64,000 bases of DNA from positions 186,001 to 250,000 of the forward strand of contig JAIUOF010000005.1 of NCBI GenBank assembly GCA_020161355.1, in the 5' to 3' direction. This document shows, in pieces, positions 1 to 7,500 of the stretch. The notes below the pieces were generated by a model. It searched no databases and had not been told where the DNA came from. It was given only the letters and a program-made list of their open reading frames with translations. Origin of the DNA: Bacteroidota bacterium. GTDB lineage: Bacteria > Bacteroidota > Bacteroidia > Cytophagales > Spirosomataceae. A program made the position numbers and the translations under genes. Position 1 is the stretch's first letter; every line of letters starts with the position of its first letter.

Positions 1-213
1 AATTTGAAAAATTCGTAGGTTACCATCCTCAATTCTTGTTGCTTCACTCCAATCTAAGCAGTGCTTTTCATCGTCATCAATTATAATTCCAATTGTATTA
101 CCATCCTGAGGACACAATTCAGCAATCTCTGGATTCAGATTTGATTTTTTACAAGAAACAAGAGAATTAAATGAAATAATAAATAATAGATTTACAAAGA
201 ATTTAAGTTTCAT
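1..213 (-). CDS. Lipoprotein, first 71 residues (partial)
   Basis: A minus-strand frame opens with ATG at 211-213 and stays open to the window edge, so only 71 residues are visible. The start is a typical lipoprotein signal: Lys at 2 and 4, a hydrophobic stretch, then the lipobox SLVSC with Cys21 as the predicted lipidated residue. The mature part begins KKSNLNPEIAELCPQDG and then becomes acidic (IIDDDEKHC). No family is recognised. Upstream (214-530) lies copy A of a direct repeat that also precedes the next minus-strand gene at the same distance. The function is unknown; a small surface or periplasmic lipoprotein is inferred only from the signal. Confidence 0.7.
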   Translation of the reverse strand, partial: MKLKFFVNLLFIISFNSLVSCKKSNLNPEIAELCPQDGNTIGIIIDDDEKHCLDWSEATRIEDGNLRIFQI

Positions 214-305
214 TGAGAATTTAAGTTTTAATTAATAATTGATTTATTTTTATTTCATTCCCACAAGTCTCCACCAGTGCCTCTGCGATTGCTTCTTTGC
301 AGAAG

Positions 306-433
306 AATATATTTTATTAATACTCTTACAGCCATATTGCCCGATTAGTTTTTGATATTGAAAGGAAATATTGAAATCTAAGATAAATACAATCGGCGAA
401 TTTGGGAAATATTGACTGGTTTTTTTGGGTTCT
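306..433. repeat. Direct repeat copy A, upstream of the lipoprotein gene
   Basis: This stretch closely matches 981-1116 in the same orientation, for example in attagtttttga, aaatctaagataaatacaat and gaatttgggaaatattgact. It lies 92 bp upstream of the ATG at 213. Copy B lies 93 bp upstream of the ATG at 887, so the repeats behave like a shared promoter or leader of two minus-strand genes. On the minus strand both copies contain GATTGTATTTATCTTAG, one base from the Bacteroidota -7 consensus TAnnTTTG. The rest of the gap 214-530 holds no convincing gene; an open frame at 326-526 lies inside the repeat and looks like chance. Confidence 0.75.
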
Positions 434-530
434 CAAGTTTGAAAGAGTGGGAGGAAGCGTACTATCTGAGTTCCTAGCGGAGAGTTTGAATGAATGAAAA
501 ATATAGGTGCGTTTTGAAACACACATTACC

Positions 531-887
531 TCATTTCCAATTCTTCATTGAATAAATGAAAATAAAAAAAGACAAAATGAAGTACGATAGAACTACTGTA
601 ATGCCGACAAGTTTTCTTTGAAATTGCAGAGACTCATACCACTTATACAAACGAATTTTTCTTTCCTCATTGCTATACAAAACATGGAAGGGGAGAAGGA
701 AAATAAATAGTATAAGCATTAAGCCCAGAGTAGGTATTTTAACTTTGAAATATTTCAGTAGAGCTATTATGTTCAGATAAAAAGTGAACCCAATAAAGCC
801 TGCCCCTCTGGTTGTATTTCTAAAGAGCGTCACTTTTTCATAAAGCTTATTAAATGTGACAAACATAAAATCTATTATCTTGAACAT
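531..887 (-). CDS. Small integral membrane protein, unknown function
   Basis: This 118-residue protein has three hydrophobic segments: about 29-48 (FIGFTFYLNIIALL), 53-70 (TLGLMLILFIFLLPFHV) and 94-112 (VGITVVLSYFILSFFIFIYS). Charged loops between them include a basic stretch, NEERKIRLYKWYE. No family is recognised. The only supported statement is that it is a small inner-membrane protein. Its upstream region carries copy B of the repeat that also precedes the lipoprotein gene at 1-213, so the two may be expressed together or come from one cassette duplication. A chance open frame is possible, but three clean hydrophobic segments and the shared leader argue that it is real. Confidence 0.6.
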   Translation of the reverse strand: MFKIIDFMFVTFNKLYEKVTLFRNTTRGAGFIGFTFYLNIIALLKYFKVKIPTLGLMLILFIFLLPFHVLYSNEERKIRLYKWYESLQFQRKLVGITVVLSYFILSFFIFIYSMKNWK

Positions 888-980
888 GATTTCGTTTTTT
901 AGTTATTCGCTTTCTACTTTTCTATTTTCACCCCGTAGCCTCTCCGCAAGGCACTCTGTGGCCGCCCCAGTGCAAGAGCA

Positions 981-1116
981 AATATATTTTTGGAATATTC
1001 TTACACCCATATTGCCGGATTAGTTTTTGATTTTGAAAGGAAATATTTAAAATCTAAGATAAATACAATCAGTGAATTTGGGAAATATTGACTGTTTTTT
1101 TGTGGTTTTGGGTTCT
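981..1116. repeat. Direct repeat copy B, upstream of the small membrane protein gene
   Basis: This is the second copy of the 306-433 repeat, offset by 675 bp, with several point differences and a small insertion near 1104-1110. It lies 93 bp upstream of the ATG at 887. The remaining sequence between 888 and 1310 contains no supported gene; an open frame at 1069-1290 overlaps the repeat and has no coding character. The promoter of the GH65 gene must lie in 1117-1310, but I cannot assign it. Confidence 0.75.
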
Positions 1117-1310
1117 TATAAACATTGAAAAAATACACCTTGTTTTAATCGAGCTAAGTTTTAGGCTCAAAACTAAAAAAAACACTTCCCCCTCATAATT
1201 AATGCCTTGGCTTATCAGGATTATGGATTCAAATATTTGGCTCAATTCATTTCGGCTCTGATTCATATTTTTTGCTAACTTGTACCCCAATATTGAAACC
1301 TTTGATAAAG

Positions 1311-3350
1311 ATGAAACTTAAACTAATGGCTGCCATGCTCTGCATTGGCGTTGCTGCATTTGCTCAGGATCCCTGGAAGATTACCGCCCAAAATATCGAC
1401 CCCAACCATTATTACGGGGTTACCGTGGCCAACGGCATGATTGGCATTACCTCCTCAGCCGAGCCTTTGAAAGTCAAAGAAATAGTGCTCAACGGTGCCT
1501 TTGATACCTATGGAAGAGGCCGAGTGGCCAACATTCTGAAAGTTTTTGAGTTTGCCAACATGGATATCGATGTCAACGGCCAACGCATCAACAAAAGCAA
1601 TATCAAAGATTACGCCCAGGTGATCGACCTGAAAAATGCCGAATTGCTGACGACCTTTGAGCATGAAAAAATAAAGGTAAAAACCAACATGATGGCCCTG
1701 AGGCATCTGCCACATTCGGCCCTGATTGAAGTCGAAATCACCGCAAAAACTGCCTGTGAGATCACTCCAACGAGTTTTATTCAGGCTCCGGAGGTGTTGC
1801 GTGACGTTGAGAATTACTATCATCTTATCGACAGACCGCACTCGCTTACGCCATTGCTTACTTCGGTGGCCAAAAGCCCGACAGGAAAATACACGATTTC
1901 GGCTTCTAATTCCATAATTTTTAATGAAAAACGTGGTCTTGAGCCTTCGCTCGTGCATGAAGAATGGGACTACGGCATGCACAAACTCAAATTTACGAAG
2001 CAGCTGGCGGCTGGTGAAACTTATAAGTTTGCCGTGGTAGGCACCGTGATTTCCTCTGCCCATATCTCCGATGCCCACAATGAGTCGGAGCGACTGACGA
2101 TATTTGCGGCTCTGGAGGGTACTGACAGACTTAAACAAAAGCACGAAGCCGCCTGGGCAAAGCTCTGGACGTCTGACATCCAGGTGGAAGGCGACCCCGA
2201 AGCACAGCGGGCTGCCCATTTTTCATTGTACAACCTTTACAGTTTTTGCCGTGAAGGGCAGGCCTACAGTCTCTCTCCGATGGGTTTGTCGGGCTTGGGT
2301 TATAACGGACACGTTTTCTGGGATACCGAACTTTGGATGTATCCTCCATTGTTGGTTTTGCATCCCGAAATCGCCAAATCTTTGCTCGAATACCGTTTCC
2401 AGAGACTCGGAGCAGCCAAAGAAAACGCCAAAAATCATGGCTATCAAGGAGCGATGTTTCCGTGGGAGTCTGACAACGACGGTCAGGAGTCTTGTCCGGT
2501 GTGGGCACTCACGGGGCCTTTTCAGCATCATGTAACGGGCTGTGTGGGTTTTGCTTTCTGGAAATATTATCAGGTGACCAAAGACAAGTCCTGGTTGGCT
2601 ACTAGGGGATATCCTTTGCTGAAAGAAGTGGCTGATTTTTGGGTGAGCCGGGCTGAGTTGGGTAAGGATGGTAAATATCACATCATCAATGTAGTGTGTG
2701 CCGATGAGTGGGCCGAAAATGTGGACGACAATGCCTTTACCAACGGAATCGCCAAAGAAGTGTTGATGTACGCCAATCAGGCTGCCAAAGAATTGGGTTA
2801 TCCTGAAAATCAGGAATGGAAAAAGGTGTCGGAAGATATCGTCATTCTGAAATTCACTGACGGCACCACGCAGGAATATGCCGGTTATGCCGGCCAACTG
2901 ATCAAGCAGACAGATGTGAATTTGCTTTCATATCCTCTGAAGCAAATCACCGACAAGGCCTCGATTGAGAAAGACCTTGACTATTATTGGAAAGCCCTTG
3001 CCGACAATAATCCGGGCAGGAAGGGGCAAAGTCCGGCGATGGCACAGGCGATATTCAGTATTTTGAATGCCAGATTGGGCAATACCGACAAAGCGTACAG
3101 CCAATATATGGACAGCTACAAACCCAACGAGGTACCGCCATTTGGTGTTTTGGCCGAAACAGCAGGAGGTACAAATCCATATTTTGCGACGGGAGCGGGC
3201 GGATATTTGCAGACACTGGTCAACGGCTTTGCAGGCCTCGACATCACCGATGCCGGTATTGTTCAGCTCAAAACCAAGCTACCCAAACACTGGAAGTCAT
3301 TGACCATCAAAGGTGCAGGACCCGATAAGAAGGATTTTGTGGTGAAGTAA
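1311..3350 (+). CDS. Secreted glycoside hydrolase family 65-like enzyme
   Basis: GH65 proteins hydrolyse or phosphorolyse alpha-glucosidic disaccharides such as trehalose, maltose and kojibiose. I place the start at the ATG at 1311, because it gives MKLKLMAAMLCIGVAAFAQ, a clean Sec signal cut after AFAQ. An earlier ATG at 1272 only adds 13 residues in front of that signal. The (alpha/alpha)6 core shows GYNGHVFWDTELWMYP near residue 330, where this family binds substrate, and ADEWAENVDDNAFTN near 464-478 with Glu466 as the probable general acid. The 679-residue length fits a secreted GH65. Whether it is a hydrolase or a phosphorylase cannot be told. It stands alone, with no transporter or regulator beside it, and ends at a terminator. 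Confidence 0.87.
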   Translation: MKLKLMAAMLCIGVAAFAQDPWKITAQNIDPNHYYGVTVANGMIGITSSAEPLKVKEIVLNGAFDTYGRGRVANILKVFEFANMDIDVNGQRINKSNIKDYAQVIDLKNAELLTTFEHEKIKVKTNMMALRHLPHSALIEVEITAKTACEITPTSFIQAPEVLRDVENYYHLIDRPHSLTPLLTSVAKSPTGKYTISASNSIIFNEKRGLEPSLVHEEWDYGMHKLKFTKQLAAGETYKFAVVGTVISSAHISDAHNESERLTIFAALEGTDRLKQKHEAAWAKLWTSDIQVEGDPEAQRAAHFSLYNLYSFCREGQAYSLSPMGLSGLGYNGHVFWDTELWMYPPLLVLHPEIAKSLLEYRFQRLGAAKENAKNHGYQGAMFPWESDNDGQESCPVWALTGPFQHHVTGCVGFAFWKYYQVTKDKSWLATRGYPLLKEVADFWVSRAELGKDGKYHIINVVCADEWAENVDDNAFTNGIAKEVLMYANQAAKELGYPENQEWKKVSEDIVILKFTDGTTQEYAGYAGQLIKQTDVNLLSYPLKQITDKASIEKDLDYYWKALADNNPGRKGQSPAMAQAIFSILNARLGNTDKAYSQYMDSYKPNEVPPFGVLAETAGGTNPYFATGAGGYLQTLVNGFAGLDITDAGIVQLKTKLPKHWKSLTIKGAGPDKKDFVVK

Positions 3351-3372
3351 TTGTTCGAAGTTTTTCTAATTG

Positions 3373-3405
3373 CCACAGGGTCTGATGAGGCTCTGTGGTT
3401 TTTTA
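3373..3405 (+). terminator. Rho-independent terminator after the GH65 gene
   Basis: The stem CCACAG...CTGTGG is followed by a run of T about 20 bp after the GH65 stop codon. Confidence 0.75.
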
Positions 3406-3468
3406 TGGGGTGGGATTTATAAATCTAATGCTTTGCTTGAAGTGTGGGTACAATTCGCTATTATCTAC

Positions 3469-3497
3469 CTGCGAAGGGAATATCCCTAGCAACGCAG
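3469..3497. repeat. Imperfect palindrome between convergent genes
   Basis: CTGCG and CGCAG form the outer arms, and AGGGA and CCCT the inner arms, with mismatches between. It lies between the GH65 terminator and the end of the convergent Sel1 gene. It could be a REP-like element or chance; no second copy was seen in the window. Confidence 0.3.
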
Positions 3498-3517
3498 ACT
3501 TGCAGATTGACTAAAAT

Positions 3518-3931
3518 CTATTGTTGTTTATTTTTTTTTAAAATTTTAAAATTTTTCTTACAATTTTCAGACCCTAATTCTGCTCCTTTTTTATATAGCT
3601 CAAGAGCTTTCTCCAAACTTTTGGCAACAGGTTCCCCTTTTTCATATAATTGGGCTAAATTATTAAGAGCTTCAGGAAAATTGTTTGAAGCTGATCTCGA
3701 GTACCAATAAAACCTTTTTTTTGAATTAAAATATGGATTCGGAATACCCCAAAATCCAATATTTTCATAATGACCAGCTAAATCATATTGTGCATTAGCA
3801 TTATTTTTATATGCTAGTCTTCTTAAATTTTTTAAATAACTAGAATAAATTTCTATTACTTCATTGTTTGTGAGTTTAGAATAATTCTCATATAAATCAA
3901 GTAATATTTTTCTAACTTGATAGTATTTCAT
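3518..3931 (-). CDS. Sel1-like repeat protein
   Basis: The 137 residues contain two Sel1-type helical repeats: NANAQYDLAGHYENIG near 46-61 and a longer one with PEALNNLAQLYEKGEPV and LEKALELYKKGAELGSE near 84-120. Sel1 repeats form TPR-like solenoids that bind other proteins. The N-terminus has no signal peptide, so the protein is probably cytoplasmic. The low GC content and isolated position in an accessory patch suggest a lineage-specific gene. The partner and role are unknown. The C-terminus is Lys-rich (KNFKILKKNKQQ). Confidence 0.82.
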   Translation of the reverse strand: MKYYQVRKILLDLYENYSKLTNNEVIEIYSSYLKNLRRLAYKNNANAQYDLAGHYENIGFWGIPNPYFNSKKRFYWYSRSASNNFPEALNNLAQLYEKGEPVAKSLEKALELYKKGAELGSENCKKNFKILKKNKQQ

Positions 3932-4148
3932 GTTATTTTTTATAATTCCATTCCCGCTTTACACATCTAGGAAGCAAAAGATTCGGAGAGGGGAGGGATA
4001 ATTTAGAATTCATAATTCATTATTTTGCTATTTACTCATCTATCCGAAACATGTTGTTTCGTACCAATGTAATCCGGCTTTTTGCCGGAGACAAACTCAA
4101 ATTTAATTACAATTGAAAGAATTTGTTTTGCAGAAGTTTATAAAAACA
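3932..4148. other. Non-coding gap with two small inverted repeats
   Basis: No gene is seen. Two short perfect inverted repeats are present: GAAACA-tgt-TGTTTC at 4046-4060 and TCCGGC-ttttt-GCCGGA at 4073-4089. The second could be a weak terminator or RNA hairpin, but its T-run is in the loop, not after the stem. Confidence 0.4.
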
Positions 4149-4150
4149 AA

Positions 4151-4174
4151 AAAGCTCTCATTTCTGAGAGCTTT
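4151..4174 (-). terminator. Hairpin terminator after the tRNA fragment
   Basis: AAAGCTCTCA and TGAGAGCTTT form a 10-bp perfect stem around TTTC, and on the minus strand it is followed by U-rich sequence. It has the same layout as the terminator of the intact tRNA-Asp gene, about 105 bp away. Confidence 0.75.
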
Positions 4175-4178
4175 TGAG

Positions 4179-4221
4179 CGGTCCGGTGGTACGGCATCCC
4201 AGCGGGACTCGAACCCGCGAC
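4179..4221 (-). pseudogene. tRNA 3' fragment (T-arm remnant), partial duplicate of tRNA-Asp
   Basis: On the minus strand the sequence GTCGCGGGTTCGAGTCCCGC forms a complete T-arm, and the segment ends in CCGGACCG exactly like the adjacent tRNA-Asp. Between them lies a foreign stretch of about 15 bases (TGGGATGCCGTACCA). No D-arm or anticodon arm exists upstream (4222-4255 is AT-rich), so this is not a working tRNA. It looks like a duplicated tRNA end, such as a scar left by tRNA-targeted integration or by recombination between two tRNA genes. Confidence 0.7.
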
Positions 4222-4255
4222 ATATTTTCTAAATTAACATATGAATAATAACAAG

Positions 4256-4282
4256 AAAGCCCCAGATTTCTCTGAGGCTTTT
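4256..4282 (-). terminator. Terminator of tRNA-Asp
   Basis: The stem AAAGCC(C)CAGA / TCTG(A)GGCTTT lies directly after the 3' end of tRNA-Asp on the minus strand. Confidence 0.7.
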
Positions 4283-4285
4283 GAG

Positions 4286-4359
4286 CGGTCCGGACGGGGC
4301 TCGAACCCGCGACCCCATGCGTGACAGGCATGTATTCTAACCAACTGAACTACCGGACC
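4286..4359 (-). tRNA. tRNA-Asp (GTC)
   Basis: This 74-nt cloverleaf has the acceptor pair GGTCCGG/CCGGACC with discriminator G, a D-arm GTTC...GAAT, the anticodon stem CATGC/GCATG around CTGTCAC (anticodon GTC), and a T-arm GCGGG-TTCGAGC-CCCGT. A G discriminator is the expected identity base for Asp. CCA is not encoded. It lies downstream of ileS on the same strand and has its own terminator. Confidence 0.96.
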
Positions 4360-4502
4360 TTTTACTTAAGAACTTTGCCGTTTTTTAAAACGTGGTGCAA
4401 AGATAGCATCTTAATTTTACTTGTCAATACCCTCTTTTAAAAAAAATCTTAAGTTTTTTGGGTTGGTATACTTAATTTTCTAATTATGAATTACTTAAAA
4501 TT

Positions 4503-7500
4503 TTAAGAAATTACAGAAATATTTACCAACAGCATGTATTCGTCCATTTCTATCTCAGAAAGGTTTTCAAAATCGTTTCCGATTTCAATCGACAGGGCCT
4601 GTACTTCGGTACTGATATAATCCTTGAAGGCATCTACTGCATCCGCAAGTTCCTGATTGTTGTTTTTGAGTTTGATTGCAATCTTATCTGTCACTTCAAA
4701 ACCACTGTCTTTTCTTAGATTTTGGATACGGTTCACAAAATCTCGGGCGATACCTTCCTGCTTAAGAACCTCATCAAGATGGATGTCAAGGGCTACCGTA
4801 AGGCCACCTTCTACGGTTACCAACCAACCCGGAATATCCTCAGTTAGGATTTCTACGTCAGTCAATTCTATATCAAAACCATTCAGACTTATTTTTCCAT
4901 CATTTTCAAGATTTTTCAAAGTCGCTGCATCCATTCCTGAGATAGCATCGGCCACTGCCTTCATGTCTTTGCCGTATTTTGGCCCTAGTGTTTTGAAATT
5001 AGGCTTCACTTTTTTCTTCAATACACCGCTTTCATCATCCAGGAATTCAACCGATTTTATGTTCACCTCAGATTTGATAATCGGAATCACGTGCTCAATC
5101 TGCTTTTTGACTTTCTCAGAAAATACCGGCAAGAGTATCTTTTGAAGTGGTTGTCTCACTTTCAGGCCTGATTTTTTACGCAGAGCATGTACCATAGAGC
5201 AGATGTTCTGAGCGAGCGTCATGGATTCTTCCAGATCGGCATCTACCCAGTCGGCTTCGTAGGGAGCCCATTCCGTAAAATGCACCGATTCGTATTTGAA
5301 TGGCGTGTTTTTTTCTACTGATTCCTTCCTGATACCGTCGGTAAGGTTTTTATAGAGCCACTCAGCGTAGAAAGGTGCTATCGGCGACATCAGCTGGGCT
5401 ACAGCTGCCAGACAGTGCTGCAGGGTCTGATAGGCCCCGCGTTTGTCATCGGTCAATTCACCTTGCCAGAAACGCCTCCTGTTGAGTCTCACATACCAGT
5501 TGGAAAGGTCGTCGTTGACAAAATCTTGGATTAGACGGCCGGCTTTGGTAGGGTTATAATTGTCAAATTCTTCAGAAACTTTCTTAACCAGCGTATTTAC
5601 TTTGGAGATAATCCAGCGGTCAAGTTCAGTCAATTTTTCTTTAGGAACCTTGTTAAACTGTTCTATCTGATAGCCATCGAGATTGGCGTAAAGGGCAAAG
5701 AAATTATAAGTGTTGGTCAGTGTTCCAAAAAACTTCCTTTGTGTTTCCTGCACTCCCTCGAGGTTAAAGCGGAGGTTGTCCCAAGGCTCTGCGTTGGTGA
5801 TCATGTACCAGCGGGTTGGGTCAGCACCGTATTTTTTGAGCGTATCAAAAGGATCGATGGCATTGCCCAATCGTTTTGACATTTTGTTACCGTTTTTGTC
5901 AAGCACCAAACCTGTTGAAATCACATTTTTGAATGCCACGGAGTCAAACAACATCCCGGCAATGGCATGCAATGTAAAAAACCATCCGCGGGTCTGATCT
6001 ACCCCTTCGGATATAAAATCTGCAGGATATGATTTATCAAATATATCCTGATTTTCAAACGGATAGTGCCACTGAGCATAAGGCATGGCTCCGGAGTCAA
6101 ACCAAACATCTATGAGGTCAGGCTCGCGGTACATTACTTTTCCTGATGGTGATAATAGATAGATTTCATCCACATGGGGGCGGTGGAGGTCGAATAATTG
6201 GTTAATAGACCTCACCCCCTGCCCCTCTCCACAGGAGAGGGGAGTATCTCCTTTGGAGTTCTCAAGTTTTTCGGTTATTTTTAAAGTAATTGTTTTGATT
6301 ACATCATGTAGATTATTTTTTACTTCCTCATTTGAAAACCTAATAACTTCAAAACCAAATTGGTTTAAAAATTTAGTCCTTAAATTATCATATTCGATTT
6401 GATTGCTGTGAATTTCACCGTCGATCTCAACAATTAATTTTGCAGGTATCGAAGCAAAATCAGCTATGTATCCTCCGAAAGCATGCTGCCTTCTAAACTT
6501 CACTCCAAGTTTGGAATTCCTAACTTCATTCCAAACCAAATCCTCACATTCTGTTTGATTTTTTCTATTATTTCTGGCAAAATTTTTCAAAATATGCCAA
6601 CCTTGAGGGTCTGTCTGATAAACAAAATTCTCCCATTCTAACTTTTCGGAATCCGCATCAGATATCTCTCCTACGGAGAGGGATTTAGGATTAATATCAA
6701 GTCCCTCTCCTGTGGAGAGGGATTTAGGGTGAGGTTTACTAGCCTCATACCTCTCCAGAAACTCCCGATTCTTCTCAGTCTGTTCATTATTTAATTTCCC
6801 TGAATCCAAAGCTGAGCTCACTGCATCAATCAGTTCTTTTACAGATCCTATACATACTTCTTCACCGTCTTCACTCCTCCAGATAGGTAACGGAGTACCC
6901 CAATATCGGCTACGGCTCAGGTTCCAGTCAACGAGGTTTTCCAGCCAATTGCCAAACCTTCCCGAACCGGTACTTTCAGGCTGCCAGTTTATGGTTTTGT
7001 TGAGTTCTACCAGTTTCTCCTTGGCTGCGGTTGTTCTGATAAACCAGCTGTCTAATGGATAGTATAGCACCGGTTTGTCGGTTCTCCAGCAATGGGGGTA
7101 GGGGTGGTCAAATTTCTGAACATTGAAGGCCTTGTTTTCAGTTTTTAGCTTGATAGCAATCCTTTCATCTACCGAAAGGTATTTGTCGCGAACCTGTTTT
7201 TTCTTTTCTTCTTCTATTTCTTCTGCCGAATAATAGGCTTCCTTTACATACTCCAAAGCGTAATCAGTCACTTCTTTCACAAAACGACCTTTGCGATCCA
7301 CAAGCGGCATTTCTTTTCCAGACTCATCCTCAACCATTATAGCAGGGATGCCATGTTGCTGAGCCACCCTGAAGTCATCTGCACCGAAAGTTGGAGCAGT
7401 ATGCACAACACCTGTACCGTCTTCGGTTGTCACAAAATCCCCGATGATGATTCTGAATGCAGGACTTTTTGGCTGCACATAGGGCATCAGTTGCTCATAT

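Larger units (their letters stand above)
6210..6734 (-). mobile_element. DUF559 (Vsr-like nuclease fold) element inserted in frame in ileS
   Basis: This 525-bp segment (exactly 175 codons) is bounded by inverted repeats and reads through in the ileS frame. Inside, residues about 620-725 form a DUF559 domain with the sequence KFRRQHAFGGYIADF, then LIVEIDGEIH. Candidate catalytic residues of the PD-(D/E)xK-like fold are Asp670, Glu681 and Asp683. DUF559 is related to very-short-patch repair endonucleases. No transposase, intein splice motif or clear target-site duplication is visible. The repeat plus nuclease-like ORF suggests a selfish element that can enter genes because its repeats stay open in this frame. 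Mobility is inferred. Confidence 0.8.

Noticed and set aside
326..526. 66-residue minus-strand frame upstream of the lipoprotein gene, and the similar one at 1069-1290
   Set aside because: Both lie over the direct repeats and have no coding character. The repeats are better explained as shared leaders.
1455..2219. A 254-residue open frame antisense to the GH65 gene
   Set aside because: It is a shadow frame. The plus-strand gene has a signal peptide and catalytic motifs, and the antisense product has no recognisable features.
6210..6734. Intein or group I/II intron in ileS
   Set aside because: No intein start Cys/Ser or HN-Cys end is present, the frame is open throughout, and no intron core was seen. 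Bounding inverted repeats and a DUF559 domain fit a domain insertion better. A target-site duplication was also sought and not found.
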